Shown: positions 29,044 through 38,155 of the stretch, one piece after another
Position numbering within the stretch: the first letter of the stretch is position 1
How the letters are laid out: each line of letters opens with the position of its first letter
Assembly: GCA_028293625.1 (NCBI GenBank)
Contig: JAQGOL010000025.1
Coordinates: 124,001-188,000, forward strand
DNA: 64,000 bases
Direction: 5' to 3'
DNA from: Chthoniobacteraceae bacterium
GTDB lineage: Bacteria; Verrucomicrobiota; Verrucomicrobiia; Chthoniobacterales; Chthoniobacteraceae
Translations under genes and position numbers: made by a program
Notes under the pieces: model-generated
What the model was told of the DNA's origin: nothing
The model's input: only the letters and a program-made list of their open reading frames with translations
Database searches by the model: none

Positions 29044-30401
29044 GACGGACCTTCGTTTTCGCCGCCCTGCTGCCATTGATCTCTTTCGCGGAAGAGAAAC
29101 CTGTGAGTTTTTTCTCCGAGGTCGTGCCGATTCTTAAACAGAACTGCAATGGCTGCCACCGGCCGGGCAAGGCCAAGGGCGGCCTCGATCTGAGCAATTA
29201 CGACGCGGTCATCAAGGGCGGCAAACATGGCCTCCTCTTTCATCCCGGCGATTTGAATGAAAGCGAGCTCCTCGACCAGATCAGCGGCGAATCGCCCGAA
29301 ATGCCCAAGGACGCCGACCCGCTTTCCACGGAGGAACAGGCTATCATCCGCTGCTGGATTTCCCAGGGCGCCAAAAACGATACTCCGGCCGGCGCCGCTT
29401 TCCATACACTCGCCCAATCCCCCATTTACCACGCGCTCCCGGCCGTGACCGCACTCGCATGGTCGCCCGATGGCAGCACGCTCGCGGTGTCCGGTTTCCA
29501 TGAAGTCATCCTTTGGAACGCCGACGGCAGCGGCATCCTTGCCCGGCTTCAGGGAAACTCCACGCGTATTGAATCGCTCACTTTTTCGCCCGATGGAAAA
29601 TGGCTCGCCACGGCGGGCGGCGCCCCGTCCGAATACGGCGAAATCCAGATCTGGGATGTGGCAACCCGTCTGCTCATCCGCTCCATCAAGACCACGGCCG
29701 ACTCGGTTTTCGGCGTTTCCTTTTCGCCCGATGCCGCCTTGGTTGCGGTTGGCTGCGCCGATAAAACCGTGCGCGCCTTTTCTTTAACCGATGGAAAAGA
29801 AGTCATGAAGTGCGACAGCCACATTGACTGGGTTTACGCCACGACGTTCAGCCATGATGGAAAACGGATTGTCTCCGCGAGCCGCGATCGGGCCGTCAAA
29901 CTCATTGACGTTTCCACAGGCCATCTCATCGATGACGTCAACCAGGTCCGTGACGTAACGCTTAGTCTTGCCCGGCATCCGACTGAGGATCTCGTCGTGT
30001 TTGGCGATGAAAGAGGCGGCATTCGCATTCACCGCATGGAAGCGCGCGGAGGCCGTCTCGCGGAGGGCGACAACAAGGAAAACAGTTATCTGCGCGAATG
30101 CGACCGGATGCCCGGCGCGGTCCACGCCCTCGCATGGAGCCCCGATGGCACCCTCATCGCCGCCGGCGCGCTTACAGGCGAAACGCAGGTCTTTAAAGCG
30201 GCCGATGGCAAACGGCTGGCCGCCCCCAAAGTTAAACAAGGCGCCGTCTTTGCCCTTGCGTTTGATCCCGCCAGCAAACTCGTCGCCACGGCCGGGTACG
30301 ACGGCAAAGTACGGATTTTCATAGCGCAAACGGGCGAACCGGCCGGCGAATTCGATGCCGTCCCCCTTGCCCCGCCAACCGTGGCCGCGGTTGCCCGCTG
30401 A
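29040..30401 (+). CDS. PSCyt1-type cytochrome c domain plus WD40 repeat protein
   Basis: VVPILKQNCNGCHRPGKAKGGLDLSNYDAVIKGGKHG...PEMPKDADPLSTEEQAIIRCWISQGAKND, then WD40 blades (LAWSPDGSTLAVSG, LTFSPDGKWLATAGG, TTFSHDGKRIVSASRDRAVKLIDV). 4 bp ATGA overlap with upstream gene. Confidence 0.9.
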   Translation: MRRTFVFAALLPLISFAEEKPVSFFSEVVPILKQNCNGCHRPGKAKGGLDLSNYDAVIKGGKHGLLFHPGDLNESELLDQISGESPEMPKDADPLSTEEQAIIRCWISQGAKNDTPAGAAFHTLAQSPIYHALPAVTALAWSPDGSTLAVSGFHEVILWNADGSGILARLQGNSTRIESLTFSPDGKWLATAGGAPSEYGEIQIWDVATRLLIRSIKTTADSVFGVSFSPDAALVAVGCADKTVRAFSLTDGKEVMKCDSHIDWVYATTFSHDGKRIVSASRDRAVKLIDVSTGHLIDDVNQVRDVTLSLARHPTEDLVVFGDERGGIRIHRMEARGGRLAEGDNKENSYLRECDRMPGAVHALAWSPDGTLIAAGALTGETQVFKAADGKRLAAPKVKQGAVFALAFDPASKLVATAGYDGKVRIFIAQTGEPAGEFDAVPLAPPTVAAVAR

Positions 30402-30422
30402 AAAACTGCGGGCGTTTGCCGA

Positions 30423-33400
30423 TCAAGGCTGCCTCGGCGTGATCACGCGATAAAAGCGCGCCTTGCCGGCTAACTGCAAGTCGACGACCTCCACGTTGCG
30501 AGCCACGCCGGAAGGGACATCCGACAGCTTTTTCCAGGTGGGCTCACTTAATGCATCCTTCCACTGGACCGTATAGGTTTTCCCGATTTGTGCCGTGAAA
30601 TTGACCGCGAAGCCACCGCCCGCCGCCGCGGCCGCGCTCGATGCCAGCACACTCGAACCACTGCGAGGATCGGTGCCCGCGAGATATTCAAGGGCGTTGA
30701 TGCGGCCATCGTTATCGGGATCTTCAGCGGCGTCGTTGAAAAAGGGATTGAGCCCGTTCGCCTGTTCCCAGGCATCGGGCAGCCCATCCCCATCCGAGTC
30801 GAGGTAGTTTGACGCGTCAGGCGATGCTGTCGTGGTGAAGTTGATAAAAGCCGCCGTGCCATCCGGGTAACGGCCGCGCGAAACTCCGGATGTGCCGGGA
30901 CCAAAGTCAACGCCGTCAAGCAATGCCAGCGCGGACGAATAAAGCCGCAGCGATTCCCCTTCTTTCGCCAGCTGAAAATTCGTGGCGTTCGGCGCGTCGG
31001 CGATATTGCCGGTCGCGGAAAAAAGCACCGTGCCGAGTCCTGCCACAAAGCTGCGCGAGCGGATCGCCGTGTTGGTGCGGCCCGCGAGCGAAGGATCGTC
31101 GGTGAGGTAAATCCCGCTGAGATCCACTGGCAGTGACGCCGTATTGTAAAGCTCCACCCAGTCCCCGCTACCGGCCGGCACCGCCATCCATTCGTTGATC
31201 CGTAATCCGGCCGGGCTCGCAAAGGTTGCCACGCCCGAGTTGACGGCGCCCGGTGTCGGACTCGCGAGGAGCTGCCACTGCGCGCCGGCGTTGCCAAACG
31301 AAAGGTTTGCCGCCTGCGGACCGTAATCGATCGCGTCGACCTGCTGTTTCGCCGCGTTAAAGAGCCAGACTCCGCCGCCGCGGTCATTGAGCGCGGCACC
31401 CGTGTTTGTCGCGTCGGCCGGCCGTGATGCGTCACACCAGATGCGATGATATCCGCCTGCGGGCACGACCGATCCCGCGGGAAAAACCCAGCGCGTTGCG
31501 GCGATCGCATCGAGCGCAAGGCTCATGCCGCTCATGTCGAACGCGCCCGCGCCCGCGTTGAAAAACTCGATCCAGTCGGGCCAATTGCCGTTCGCATCAA
31601 ACACAACGCCTTCGTTGCGGGCCATCACTTCGTTTAGCAGCGGTCCGCCATAGCTGATCTGTACATTCTCCGCGTTCGGCGTCGGATTATTGATAAAGGT
31701 GGTTACGGCACCCGTGCCGTTCGGAAGCCGGCCAAATGACGCGCCCAGAGCTGCCGTCGTATAAGCAAACGAATTGATTGTGCGCGCACTTGGATCGAGC
31801 AACGTGATGGTGCCGTTGGAAACCGGAATGGTGAGGTCATTCGGCAGAATCGCCAGCTGATTTGAGGGCGCGATGAAACCGACGGAACGGATTTGTTGCA
31901 CCGAGCTGCCCGCCTGCAGATAGAGTCCATTCAGAGGAACCGGCAGCGATGTGTCGCGATTCATCAACTCGATGAAACGATACGGAAAACCCGCGGTTTG
32001 CGGATAAATCTCATTGATCGCAAGTTGCGAAACCGCCGCCACTGGCGATGCCGTGTTCACACTGCCGGGCGAAGGTTCCGTAAGCACCCACTCCGTGCCT
32101 GCACGGCCTATCGATTTATTAACAATCTGATTCCCATAGTGAACCGCATCGACGGTTATCCCTGTGGAATCATTCAGTGTGACTAAGCCGCCTTCGTCGA
32201 GTAGGCTCAGCCCGGCTTGAAATCCGCTTGGCATCGTGCCCGCCCAGACAACGAGATAACCGCCTGCCACAATGGTTGTGTTCGCTGGAAAAATACAGGC
32301 CCCGGTGAGGGAACCCTGCACGCGCACGCTCCAGCCGCCAAGGTCTACGTCAGTCGCGCCCGAGTTAAAGAGCTCCACGTAATCCGCCACGACGCCGCCA
32401 TTGTTTACCGCGCCTGAATTGCGCGAAAGCAGCTCGTTAAATCCCACGGCTGGCTGCACCAGCGGCTGGTTGGCGGCACCAGGCGTGCCGTTTGCCACCA
32501 TGCTCGCGCGCCAACTGGTGGCAAAGCTCGGGTTCGCGCTAAAATCAACCAACTCAAGCGAGCGCCCACCCCCATTCGCCGTTGCCGGCCACGGATCGGC
32601 GGGGCCATATCCAAATGACGTCACCACATTTCCTCCCGCATCCTTCAGCGCAATGGTTTCTCCATTGTTCGCGAGTTTGCCGTTGAAATATCCCGCCGGA
32701 GTGACTCCGGGGTAACGCGTGGCCCACAGACCGGGCGCCACATCGGAAGCAAGCACCAGCCGTGCTCCGGCCGCGAGCGTCGTGCCGCGAAGAAAGGTGA
32801 AGCTTACCCCTTCCAGCGTCATCAGCGAGAGATCGGCAGTGGTCGTCCCCGTGTTCTCGATTTCCAGGAACTCATACGAGTCGCCGCCGCCCGGGTTATA
32901 CATCACTTCGGTAAAGCGCAACGGAATGCCGGCCTCGCCGACCTGGAAAATGGCTTCGGTCAGGGCGCTCCAGAGCCCGCCAGCGTCGCGCAACCGCGCC
33001 TTCACCACTGCACTGCCATTCAGCGGGATGGCCGCCGCATAGAGCTGCGCGCCGGCGGCCATTCCGCCCGACCAATCAACCGCGCTCCCGCCACTTGATG
33101 CCGCGGTCCATGCCTGGCGCGGATCGATCCCATCCAGCGTGTAATAAATTGTCCCCGGCGACGTGCTTGTGATGGCCAATCCATACCCCGGCGCCACCTT
33201 GCCGCCGAACTGGCCAAAGCCCGGCGCAGCGAGCGTTGCAGGCGGATAAAGCTTGGCGCTCCGCAGCTGTGTCAGCGTGCTTGCGGTGCGGCCGGGAAAT
33301 TGGGAGGTCCGCTTGCGAGCTACCTCGGCCAGAAACTCGCCATTTCGCGTGTAAGGCGGCTCCTTAAGTTTGTCACCCCAGCGGGCTGATTCACCGACAA

Positions 33401-36400
33401 CGGCGCGATCAATCAGAGCCTCCACGCTGTTCCAACGATTCAATGCGTCACCCGGGGTAAGCGGGCCATTGTTAAAAAGATGCTTCTGGACGCGGTCGGC
33501 AAAACGCACGCGAAACTCCACATTTGCACTGTTGATCGGCACGGTGGGGGAACCGCGGAGCGCCGCATAAATCCGTGACGGCTTGTCGGCCTGATTCACA
33601 CCGGTCCTGTCGGCGTTCCCCGACTCAAGCGTGCGTTCGCCATCCCAGGCGAAAAACTTGTAGCCCGCGCCAGCCACGCGCCGGCGCGCCGAATACCAGT
33701 TGTGATCGTCCCAGTCCGAGTTGCCGCCGTAAAAATTGAGCAGCATATAATCGATGAGATTATCGACATCCAGATACTGCATGACGGCGTTCCAGTCGGC
33801 CTGATCGGTGATGTAGCGGGCATTTGCTCCCGTGCTGCAAAGGGTTTGCAAGGTTGTCCACGCCGTTTTTAAACCGTCCACCGCCTCGCTCGAATTGAGC
33901 GCGTCCCATTCGCTTTTATCCCCGCCAAAGTGGTCCGCCGCAAAAGGCGCGCTTGGCCGCTCGGTCGCGTTGTAGAGGCCCCAGTAGAGCCCGTTGATGT
34001 AGAGATGGAAGAACCTGCCGTAACCGCTTACCTGGCCCATCGCACGCTGCGTTTGCCGCATCCATTCGTCTTCTGTGAAGGTCGCGCGCGCCGCTTCACC
34101 CGTGCTCAACACGTACGAATTATTCATCCCGGACCGCAGTGTGAATGTGTCGAACTCCTGCACCGGCGAGCCTGGAAAAAGCGGGAACTTCAACTTCGAT
34201 TCGCCATAGTCGCCTTTAAAAAGCGGACGGAAACTGTGCTTTAAAATCGCCGGTGTGCGCCCGTAACCGCCCTGGACGCGCATCCCGCAATCCTGTTGAA
34301 ACCCGTCACTCCCATTTGGAAAAATCAGCTCCAGGGAAGCCGCGCGTTCCCACGCGATGCCGCTGCCACCCGGGTTGGAGTTGATCCCGTTCGGGCCGAA
34401 CATATCGTCCTGCTTCATCACGATCGACATCGACGGCACCGCGAGCAGGTCACTCTCAAAGGTGGCGTTGTAGAGCGCGTTGCCGGTCACATTTGGATCC
34501 ACCTCGTAGTCCGCGATCACCTGATTGCCGGCCGGGCCCCAGGTTGCCGGAAGCCCGGCCGGGGCGGTCGATTGGGTTCGGACCGAGGCCGGAAAAACAT
34601 AGCTGCTCGTTCGCACCCGCGATGAGATGTTCCCCGTTGTGAAGCCCGCCGCGCGGACGCAGGTCGTCGTGTTGACGGCAATCGGCCCGCTATAAAGAAG
34701 GCCGGTCGCCGCCGTTGGCGCGCTGCCATCGGTTGTATAGCGAATGGTCGCGCCGGCGCTCGGACAGGAAAGATAGAGCGAAAACGGGGCATTGAAGAAC
34801 CCGCGTTTCACGGTGAAATCGACCTCTTCCGTCACGCCCGAAATTGTGCTCGCCCCGTTTGCTGCGCCCGGCGTCGGTGCTGTGTAATAGCGCCAGACCG
34901 CCTGGGAATCGACTCCGTAACTTGTATCGTTGCGTTGATCGGGAAACGCTGGCGAAAAACCCGAGATGAGCGCGCGCGGCGACTGATTATTATAGAGCGC
35001 GAGGAACTCACCGCCCGGGCTGCTGAGTCCAAAATTCGCGTGCAGGTTGCCGGCCGTGCCGCGGCGATCTTTGCCCGAACAAAAGATCAACAAATACTGT
35101 CCGGCGCCGAGTGTGCGGGCCGGGAATATCCACTGATCGGGATTGTTCGCGTCGTCGGAAAGCGACCAGCCAGTCAGGTCGACGGCACTGGCCGTTGGAT
35201 TATGGAGCTCAATCCAGTCCTGCGCTTCGTTCTCCTCGTCCTTCAATCCGTTCTGGTTTCCTGACATAAACTCGTTGATCCGCACACCACCCGTCAGCGC
35301 CGCCGGATTCACGGTGTAACTCCAACTGCCTCCCGCAAAGCCATTGCCTGCCATGTCCGCGATCCCGTGCGCCGCCGCCCATTGCGCATTCACAATGCCG
35401 GCCGGTTGAGCAGGGAAAGTAAACACGTATTTACCCGCCAGCGGATTTGTCATGCCCGCCGCCTGAACGCCGTTTACGAGCAAATCGCCCGGATTCACCC
35501 CGGTCACCGCTTCCGAAAAAGTGACCTCGACCTGTGTCAGGCTTACGATTGTCGCGCCCGCGGGTGGATTCAGCTGGGCCACGGCCGGCGCTTGCGTGTC
35601 GAGCAGCATGTACGACCACGTGGCACTTGAAGCCGTGTGATCAAAGGCGTGCGAGGGTGTCGCCGAATCGCTAATCGCGTGCGCCGGATTAAAAGTAACG
35701 TTGACCGGTCCATTGGCAGTTGGCGCGGGAACAAAGATCCACGTCTTTCCCGAGCCGGTCACGCTTGCCGCCGCGCTTTGGCCAATAAAAAGGTCATCCG
35801 CCGACACGCCGCGCACCGCTTCGGAAAAAACGACCGTAATCTGGTCGAGCGATCCGACAGTGCTTCCCGGCACGGGTGCGATGCTCGCGATCACCGGCGT
35901 ATCAGCGTCCGCCGGGGTCGTGGCAAGGGTCATATCGAGCCCGAAATCGCTGCTGCCCATCGCCTGATTAAATCCCATCACGGCCAGCGTATTGGCGCCC
36001 GCAAGCAGATAAGTGCTCGGATCCGGCAACGGATAGGCGATCACTGGCGGCGGCTCTGCAACAGAAGCCGTGGCCACGCCGGAGAAGGGCGGACTCGTGG
36101 CGGTGACATTGTAGCGCGCGACCTCCACCCCGTTTATCCAGACTACAAAACCGTCGTCACATTTCGCGCTCAGGATCAAACCGCCAATGGCCGCCGGATC
36201 TGCCACGGTAAAGCTTTTGCGGAAAAAGACGCTCGAATGCACATTAAGCATCCCGGTGAGTTCCGTGCCGCCCGGCAGAATATCGCCATACCAGAACGGC
36301 ATGGCCCCGCTCGACCAGCCGCTTTCCACAAAGCTTCCCAGCCGCCACGCGCTGGTTGGATTGGAAGCCTCGGCCGTCCCTCGAAAGTAGCTCCACGTTG

Positions 36401-36488
36401 CGCCTGAAGGAACGAGGTTAGTCTGTGAAAATGAACCGGCGTTAAGCAAAAGCAACGCCGACAAGGAAACAAGCAATCGAAGAAACAT
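30423..36488 (-). CDS. ~2000 aa secreted protein with bacterial Ig-like, lamin-tail (LTD), chitobiase-C-like and CotH-like kinase domains
   Basis: Repeated LTD signatures (INEFMSGNQ...DWIELHNPTASAVDLTGWSLSDD; INEWMAVPAGSGDWVELYNTASLPVDLSGIYLTDD), ATIRYTTDGSAPTAATGLLYSGPI, CotH-like DWDDHNWYSARRR...FFAWDGERTL, C-terminal DSDGDGLPDAWEQANGLNPFFNDAAEDPDNDG. Confidence 0.8.
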   Translation of the reverse strand: MFLRLLVSLSALLLLNAGSFSQTNLVPSGATWSYFRGTAEASNPTSAWRLGSFVESGWSSGAMPFWYGDILPGGTELTGMLNVHSSVFFRKSFTVADPAAIGGLILSAKCDDGFVVWINGVEVARYNVTATSPPFSGVATASVAEPPPVIAYPLPDPSTYLLAGANTLAVMGFNQAMGSSDFGLDMTLATTPADADTPVIASIAPVPGSTVGSLDQITVVFSEAVRGVSADDLFIGQSAAASVTGSGKTWIFVPAPTANGPVNVTFNPAHAISDSATPSHAFDHTASSATWSYMLLDTQAPAVAQLNPPAGATIVSLTQVEVTFSEAVTGVNPGDLLVNGVQAAGMTNPLAGKYVFTFPAQPAGIVNAQWAAAHGIADMAGNGFAGGSWSYTVNPAALTGGVRINEFMSGNQNGLKDEENEAQDWIELHNPTASAVDLTGWSLSDDANNPDQWIFPARTLGAGQYLLIFCSGKDRRGTAGNLHANFGLSSPGGEFLALYNNQSPRALISGFSPAFPDQRNDTSYGVDSQAVWRYYTAPTPGAANGASTISGVTEEVDFTVKRGFFNAPFSLYLSCPSAGATIRYTTDGSAPTAATGLLYSGPIAVNTTTCVRAAGFTTGNISSRVRTSSYVFPASVRTQSTAPAGLPATWGPAGNQVIADYEVDPNVTGNALYNATFESDLLAVPSMSIVMKQDDMFGPNGINSNPGGSGIAWERAASLELIFPNGSDGFQQDCGMRVQGGYGRTPAILKHSFRPLFKGDYGESKLKFPLFPGSPVQEFDTFTLRSGMNNSYVLSTGEAARATFTEDEWMRQTQRAMGQVSGYGRFFHLYINGLYWGLYNATERPSAPFAADHFGGDKSEWDALNSSEAVDGLKTAWTTLQTLCSTGANARYITDQADWNAVMQYLDVDNLIDYMLLNFYGGNSDWDDHNWYSARRRVAGAGYKFFAWDGERTLESGNADRTGVNQADKPSRIYAALRGSPTVPINSANVEFRVRFADRVQKHLFNNGPLTPGDALNRWNSVEALIDRAVVGESARWGDKLKEPPYTRNGEFLAEVARKRTSQFPGRTASTLTQLRSAKLYPPATLAAPGFGQFGGKVAPGYGLAITSTSPGTIYYTLDGIDPRQAWTAASSGGSAVDWSGGMAAGAQLYAAAIPLNGSAVVKARLRDAGGLWSALTEAIFQVGEAGIPLRFTEVMYNPGGGDSYEFLEIENTGTTTADLSLMTLEGVSFTFLRGTTLAAGARLVLASDVAPGLWATRYPGVTPAGYFNGKLANNGETIALKDAGGNVVTSFGYGPADPWPATANGGGRSLELVDFSANPSFATSWRASMVANGTPGAANQPLVQPAVGFNELLSRNSGAVNNGGVVADYVELFNSGATDVDLGGWSVRVQGSLTGACIFPANTTIVAGGYLVVWAGTMPSGFQAGLSLLDEGGLVTLNDSTGITVDAVHYGNQIVNKSIGRAGTEWVLTEPSPGSVNTASPVAAVSQLAINEIYPQTAGFPYRFIELMNRDTSLPVPLNGLYLQAGSSVQQIRSVGFIAPSNQLAILPNDLTIPVSNGTITLLDPSARTINSFAYTTAALGASFGRLPNGTGAVTTFINNPTPNAENVQISYGGPLLNEVMARNEGVVFDANGNWPDWIEFFNAGAGAFDMSGMSLALDAIAATRWVFPAGSVVPAGGYHRIWCDASRPADATNTGAALNDRGGGVWLFNAAKQQVDAIDYGPQAANLSFGNAGAQWQLLASPTPGAVNSGVATFASPAGLRINEWMAVPAGSGDWVELYNTASLPVDLSGIYLTDDPSLAGRTNTAIRSRSFVAGLGTVLFSATGNIADAPNATNFQLAKEGESLRLYSSALALLDGVDFGPGTSGVSRGRYPDGTAAFINFTTTASPDASNYLDSDGDGLPDAWEQANGLNPFFNDAAEDPDNDGRINALEYLAGTDPRSGSSVLASSAAAAAGGGFAVNFTAQIGKTYTVQWKDALSEPTWKKLSDVPSGVARNVEVVDLQLAGKARFYRVITPRQP

Positions 36489-36530
36489 AGCGGGGGGAGC
36501 TGTGGTGTTCGTATGTGACGAACAGGTCTC

Positions 36531-36558
36531 GTTATAGACCTATCTGGCCCCACCTCAA
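36531..36558 (-). promoter_or_regulatory. Putative sigma70-type promoter of the LTD/CotH gene
   Basis: Minus strand TTGAGG-N16-TATAAC about 45 nt upstream of the ATG at 36488; the -10 lies in the loop of inverted repeat aggtct-cgttat-agacct (36524-36541). Confidence 0.4.
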
Positions 36559-36658
36559 GTCCATGTGAAAAACAGGTTCTCAACCAAGTGCATCCGGGCG
36601 ACTCCCAAAACCTCGATCAATCGACAACTCCCCTCAGCTGCGGCATCGGTCGCCGCTT

Positions 36659-38092
36659 TTATTGGCCGGAGGTTTTCCGGCCCGGCGCGGGAAAGTTCCT
36701 GGAGGCGTCATCCAGCACCAGCACCCAGTCGAGCGCTTCGCCGGGAGCCGGGTGGATGAACTCGTGTTCGCCGGTATTAGGAAACTCACCAATTTGTTTT
36801 GACTGGCCCGTGCGCGGATCAAACCACCAGGCGGTTATTTTTGTGCCCGAAATCCTGTCCATGCGCACCTTGAAAGGCCGCCCCACCGGCGCGTAGATCA
36901 TGGCATAGCTGCCTGAAGTATCCCGTGTTGCCGCGAAATGCCTCGTACCCGCTCCCGGCATTGCGGTCGGGATCTTTGTTTCCACAATCAATGAATCGTC
37001 CGGCACGCGACTCAGGTAAGGCCGCGACTCCAAAAGATGAACGGCATGCTGCATTTGTGCTGCGCCAGGCTGATTGATTGCCTCTGTCCACGGCATCAGC
37101 GGATTGTTAATGGGACCCCGCCCCGGCTGCCACATCTGCCACACGGCATGGTTTCCATAAGTATGCCCTGCAGCGCCACCAAAGAGATCCCAGTAAAGCG
37201 GTCTGCGCACATCGGCGGCAATCGAGTGCCCGAATTGTTTGGCGTTAAAAGAAACCGGGTGATCCTCGTAAAGCGGTTCCCCATCAATCACCGGCTTTGT
37301 CGGCGTGCGCTCATAATCGACACGGGTCTGATCGTAATGGCCGGTAAATTCCGCGCTGTGCCCGTTCTGGCGCATGTTAAAATCAAGCCATTCCTCGTTG
37401 TGAAACCACTGTGCCGAGCCCGCGCCGCCCGGCGGATGCAGCGTGATGAGATGAGTGCCGCCATCGCCCTTGCGCAAGCCGCGCGCCATTGCGCGGATGA
37501 TCTCCTTTTGCTCGTCATCCTCCAATCCGCGATCCCCGCCAACTATCCATATGATCCCTTTGTCCTTGTAGCGTTGGCCGAGCCATTCCCCATAGGTTGC
37601 GGCATTCTCGCGGGTAAAGAGCGGTTTGCCCTCCTTTATTTTGTCGTGCCAGTAACGTCCCCAGGTTGGAAGAAAGCCGACCGTGATGCCGAGTGAGTTT
37701 GCTTTATCAACAATAAAATCGACATGATCCCAGTAGTCATTGGCCGGCCCGTCCGTTACCGCGGGCCTCCCCGGATCAAGATCGTTCAGAGGAAGATGGC
37801 CATACGCATTCGGATCCGCATGTCCATCAAGCTCCGCAATCGCCACTGCCTGGACTACATTAAATCCGAGTTTCGCGCGGTTCTCAAGGTATTGCGTCGC
37901 CTCTTCACAGGTGAGCCGGTGGAACAACTCCCAGGCTGTGTCGCCAAGATAGAAAAACGGGGAGCCATCCGCCCTTACCAAAAAGCGATGGTTGTCGCTT
38001 ACTTTCAATCGCGGCGTGGAAGCCGGGATTGATTGTGCAAATCCGCTGCACACGGCGGCTGCTGAAAGCAGTGAGAAGAGTAGGAGTTTCAT
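36659..38092 (-). CDS. DUF4038-family glycoside hydrolase (GH140/apiosidase-like)
   Basis: [79 protein letters not shown]-terminal collagen-binding-like region ([39 protein letters not shown]). Confidence 0.8.
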   Translation of the reverse strand: MKLLLFSLLSAAAVCSGFAQSIPASTPRLKVSDNHRFLVRADGSPFFYLGDTAWELFHRLTCEEATQYLENRAKLGFNVVQAVAIAELDGHADPNAYGHLPLNDLDPGRPAVTDGPANDYWDHVDFIVDKANSLGITVGFLPTWGRYWHDKIKEGKPLFTRENAATYGEWLGQRYKDKGIIWIVGGDRGLEDDEQKEIIRAMARGLRKGDGGTHLITLHPPGGAGSAQWFHNEEWLDFNMRQNGHSAEFTGHYDQTRVDYERTPTKPVIDGEPLYEDHPVSFNAKQFGHSIAADVRRPLYWDLFGGAAGHTYGNHAVWQMWQPGRGPINNPLMPWTEAINQPGAAQMQHAVHLLESRPYLSRVPDDSLIVETKIPTAMPGAGTRHFAATRDTSGSYAMIYAPVGRPFKVRMDRISGTKITAWWFDPRTGQSKQIGEFPNTGEHEFIHPAPGEALDWVLVLDDASRNFPAPGRKTSGQ

Positions 38093-38155
38093 GAAGTGTT
38101 AAGCAGCAAGCCTTAATACGTGGAATTGTTAGCTTGTCCGATGCAGAAAAGATGT

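Noticed and set aside
35637-36407. 256 aa plus-strand ORF rich in Arg
   Set aside because: Antisense to the LTD/CotH gene; Arg/His-rich composition is typical of a shadow frame.
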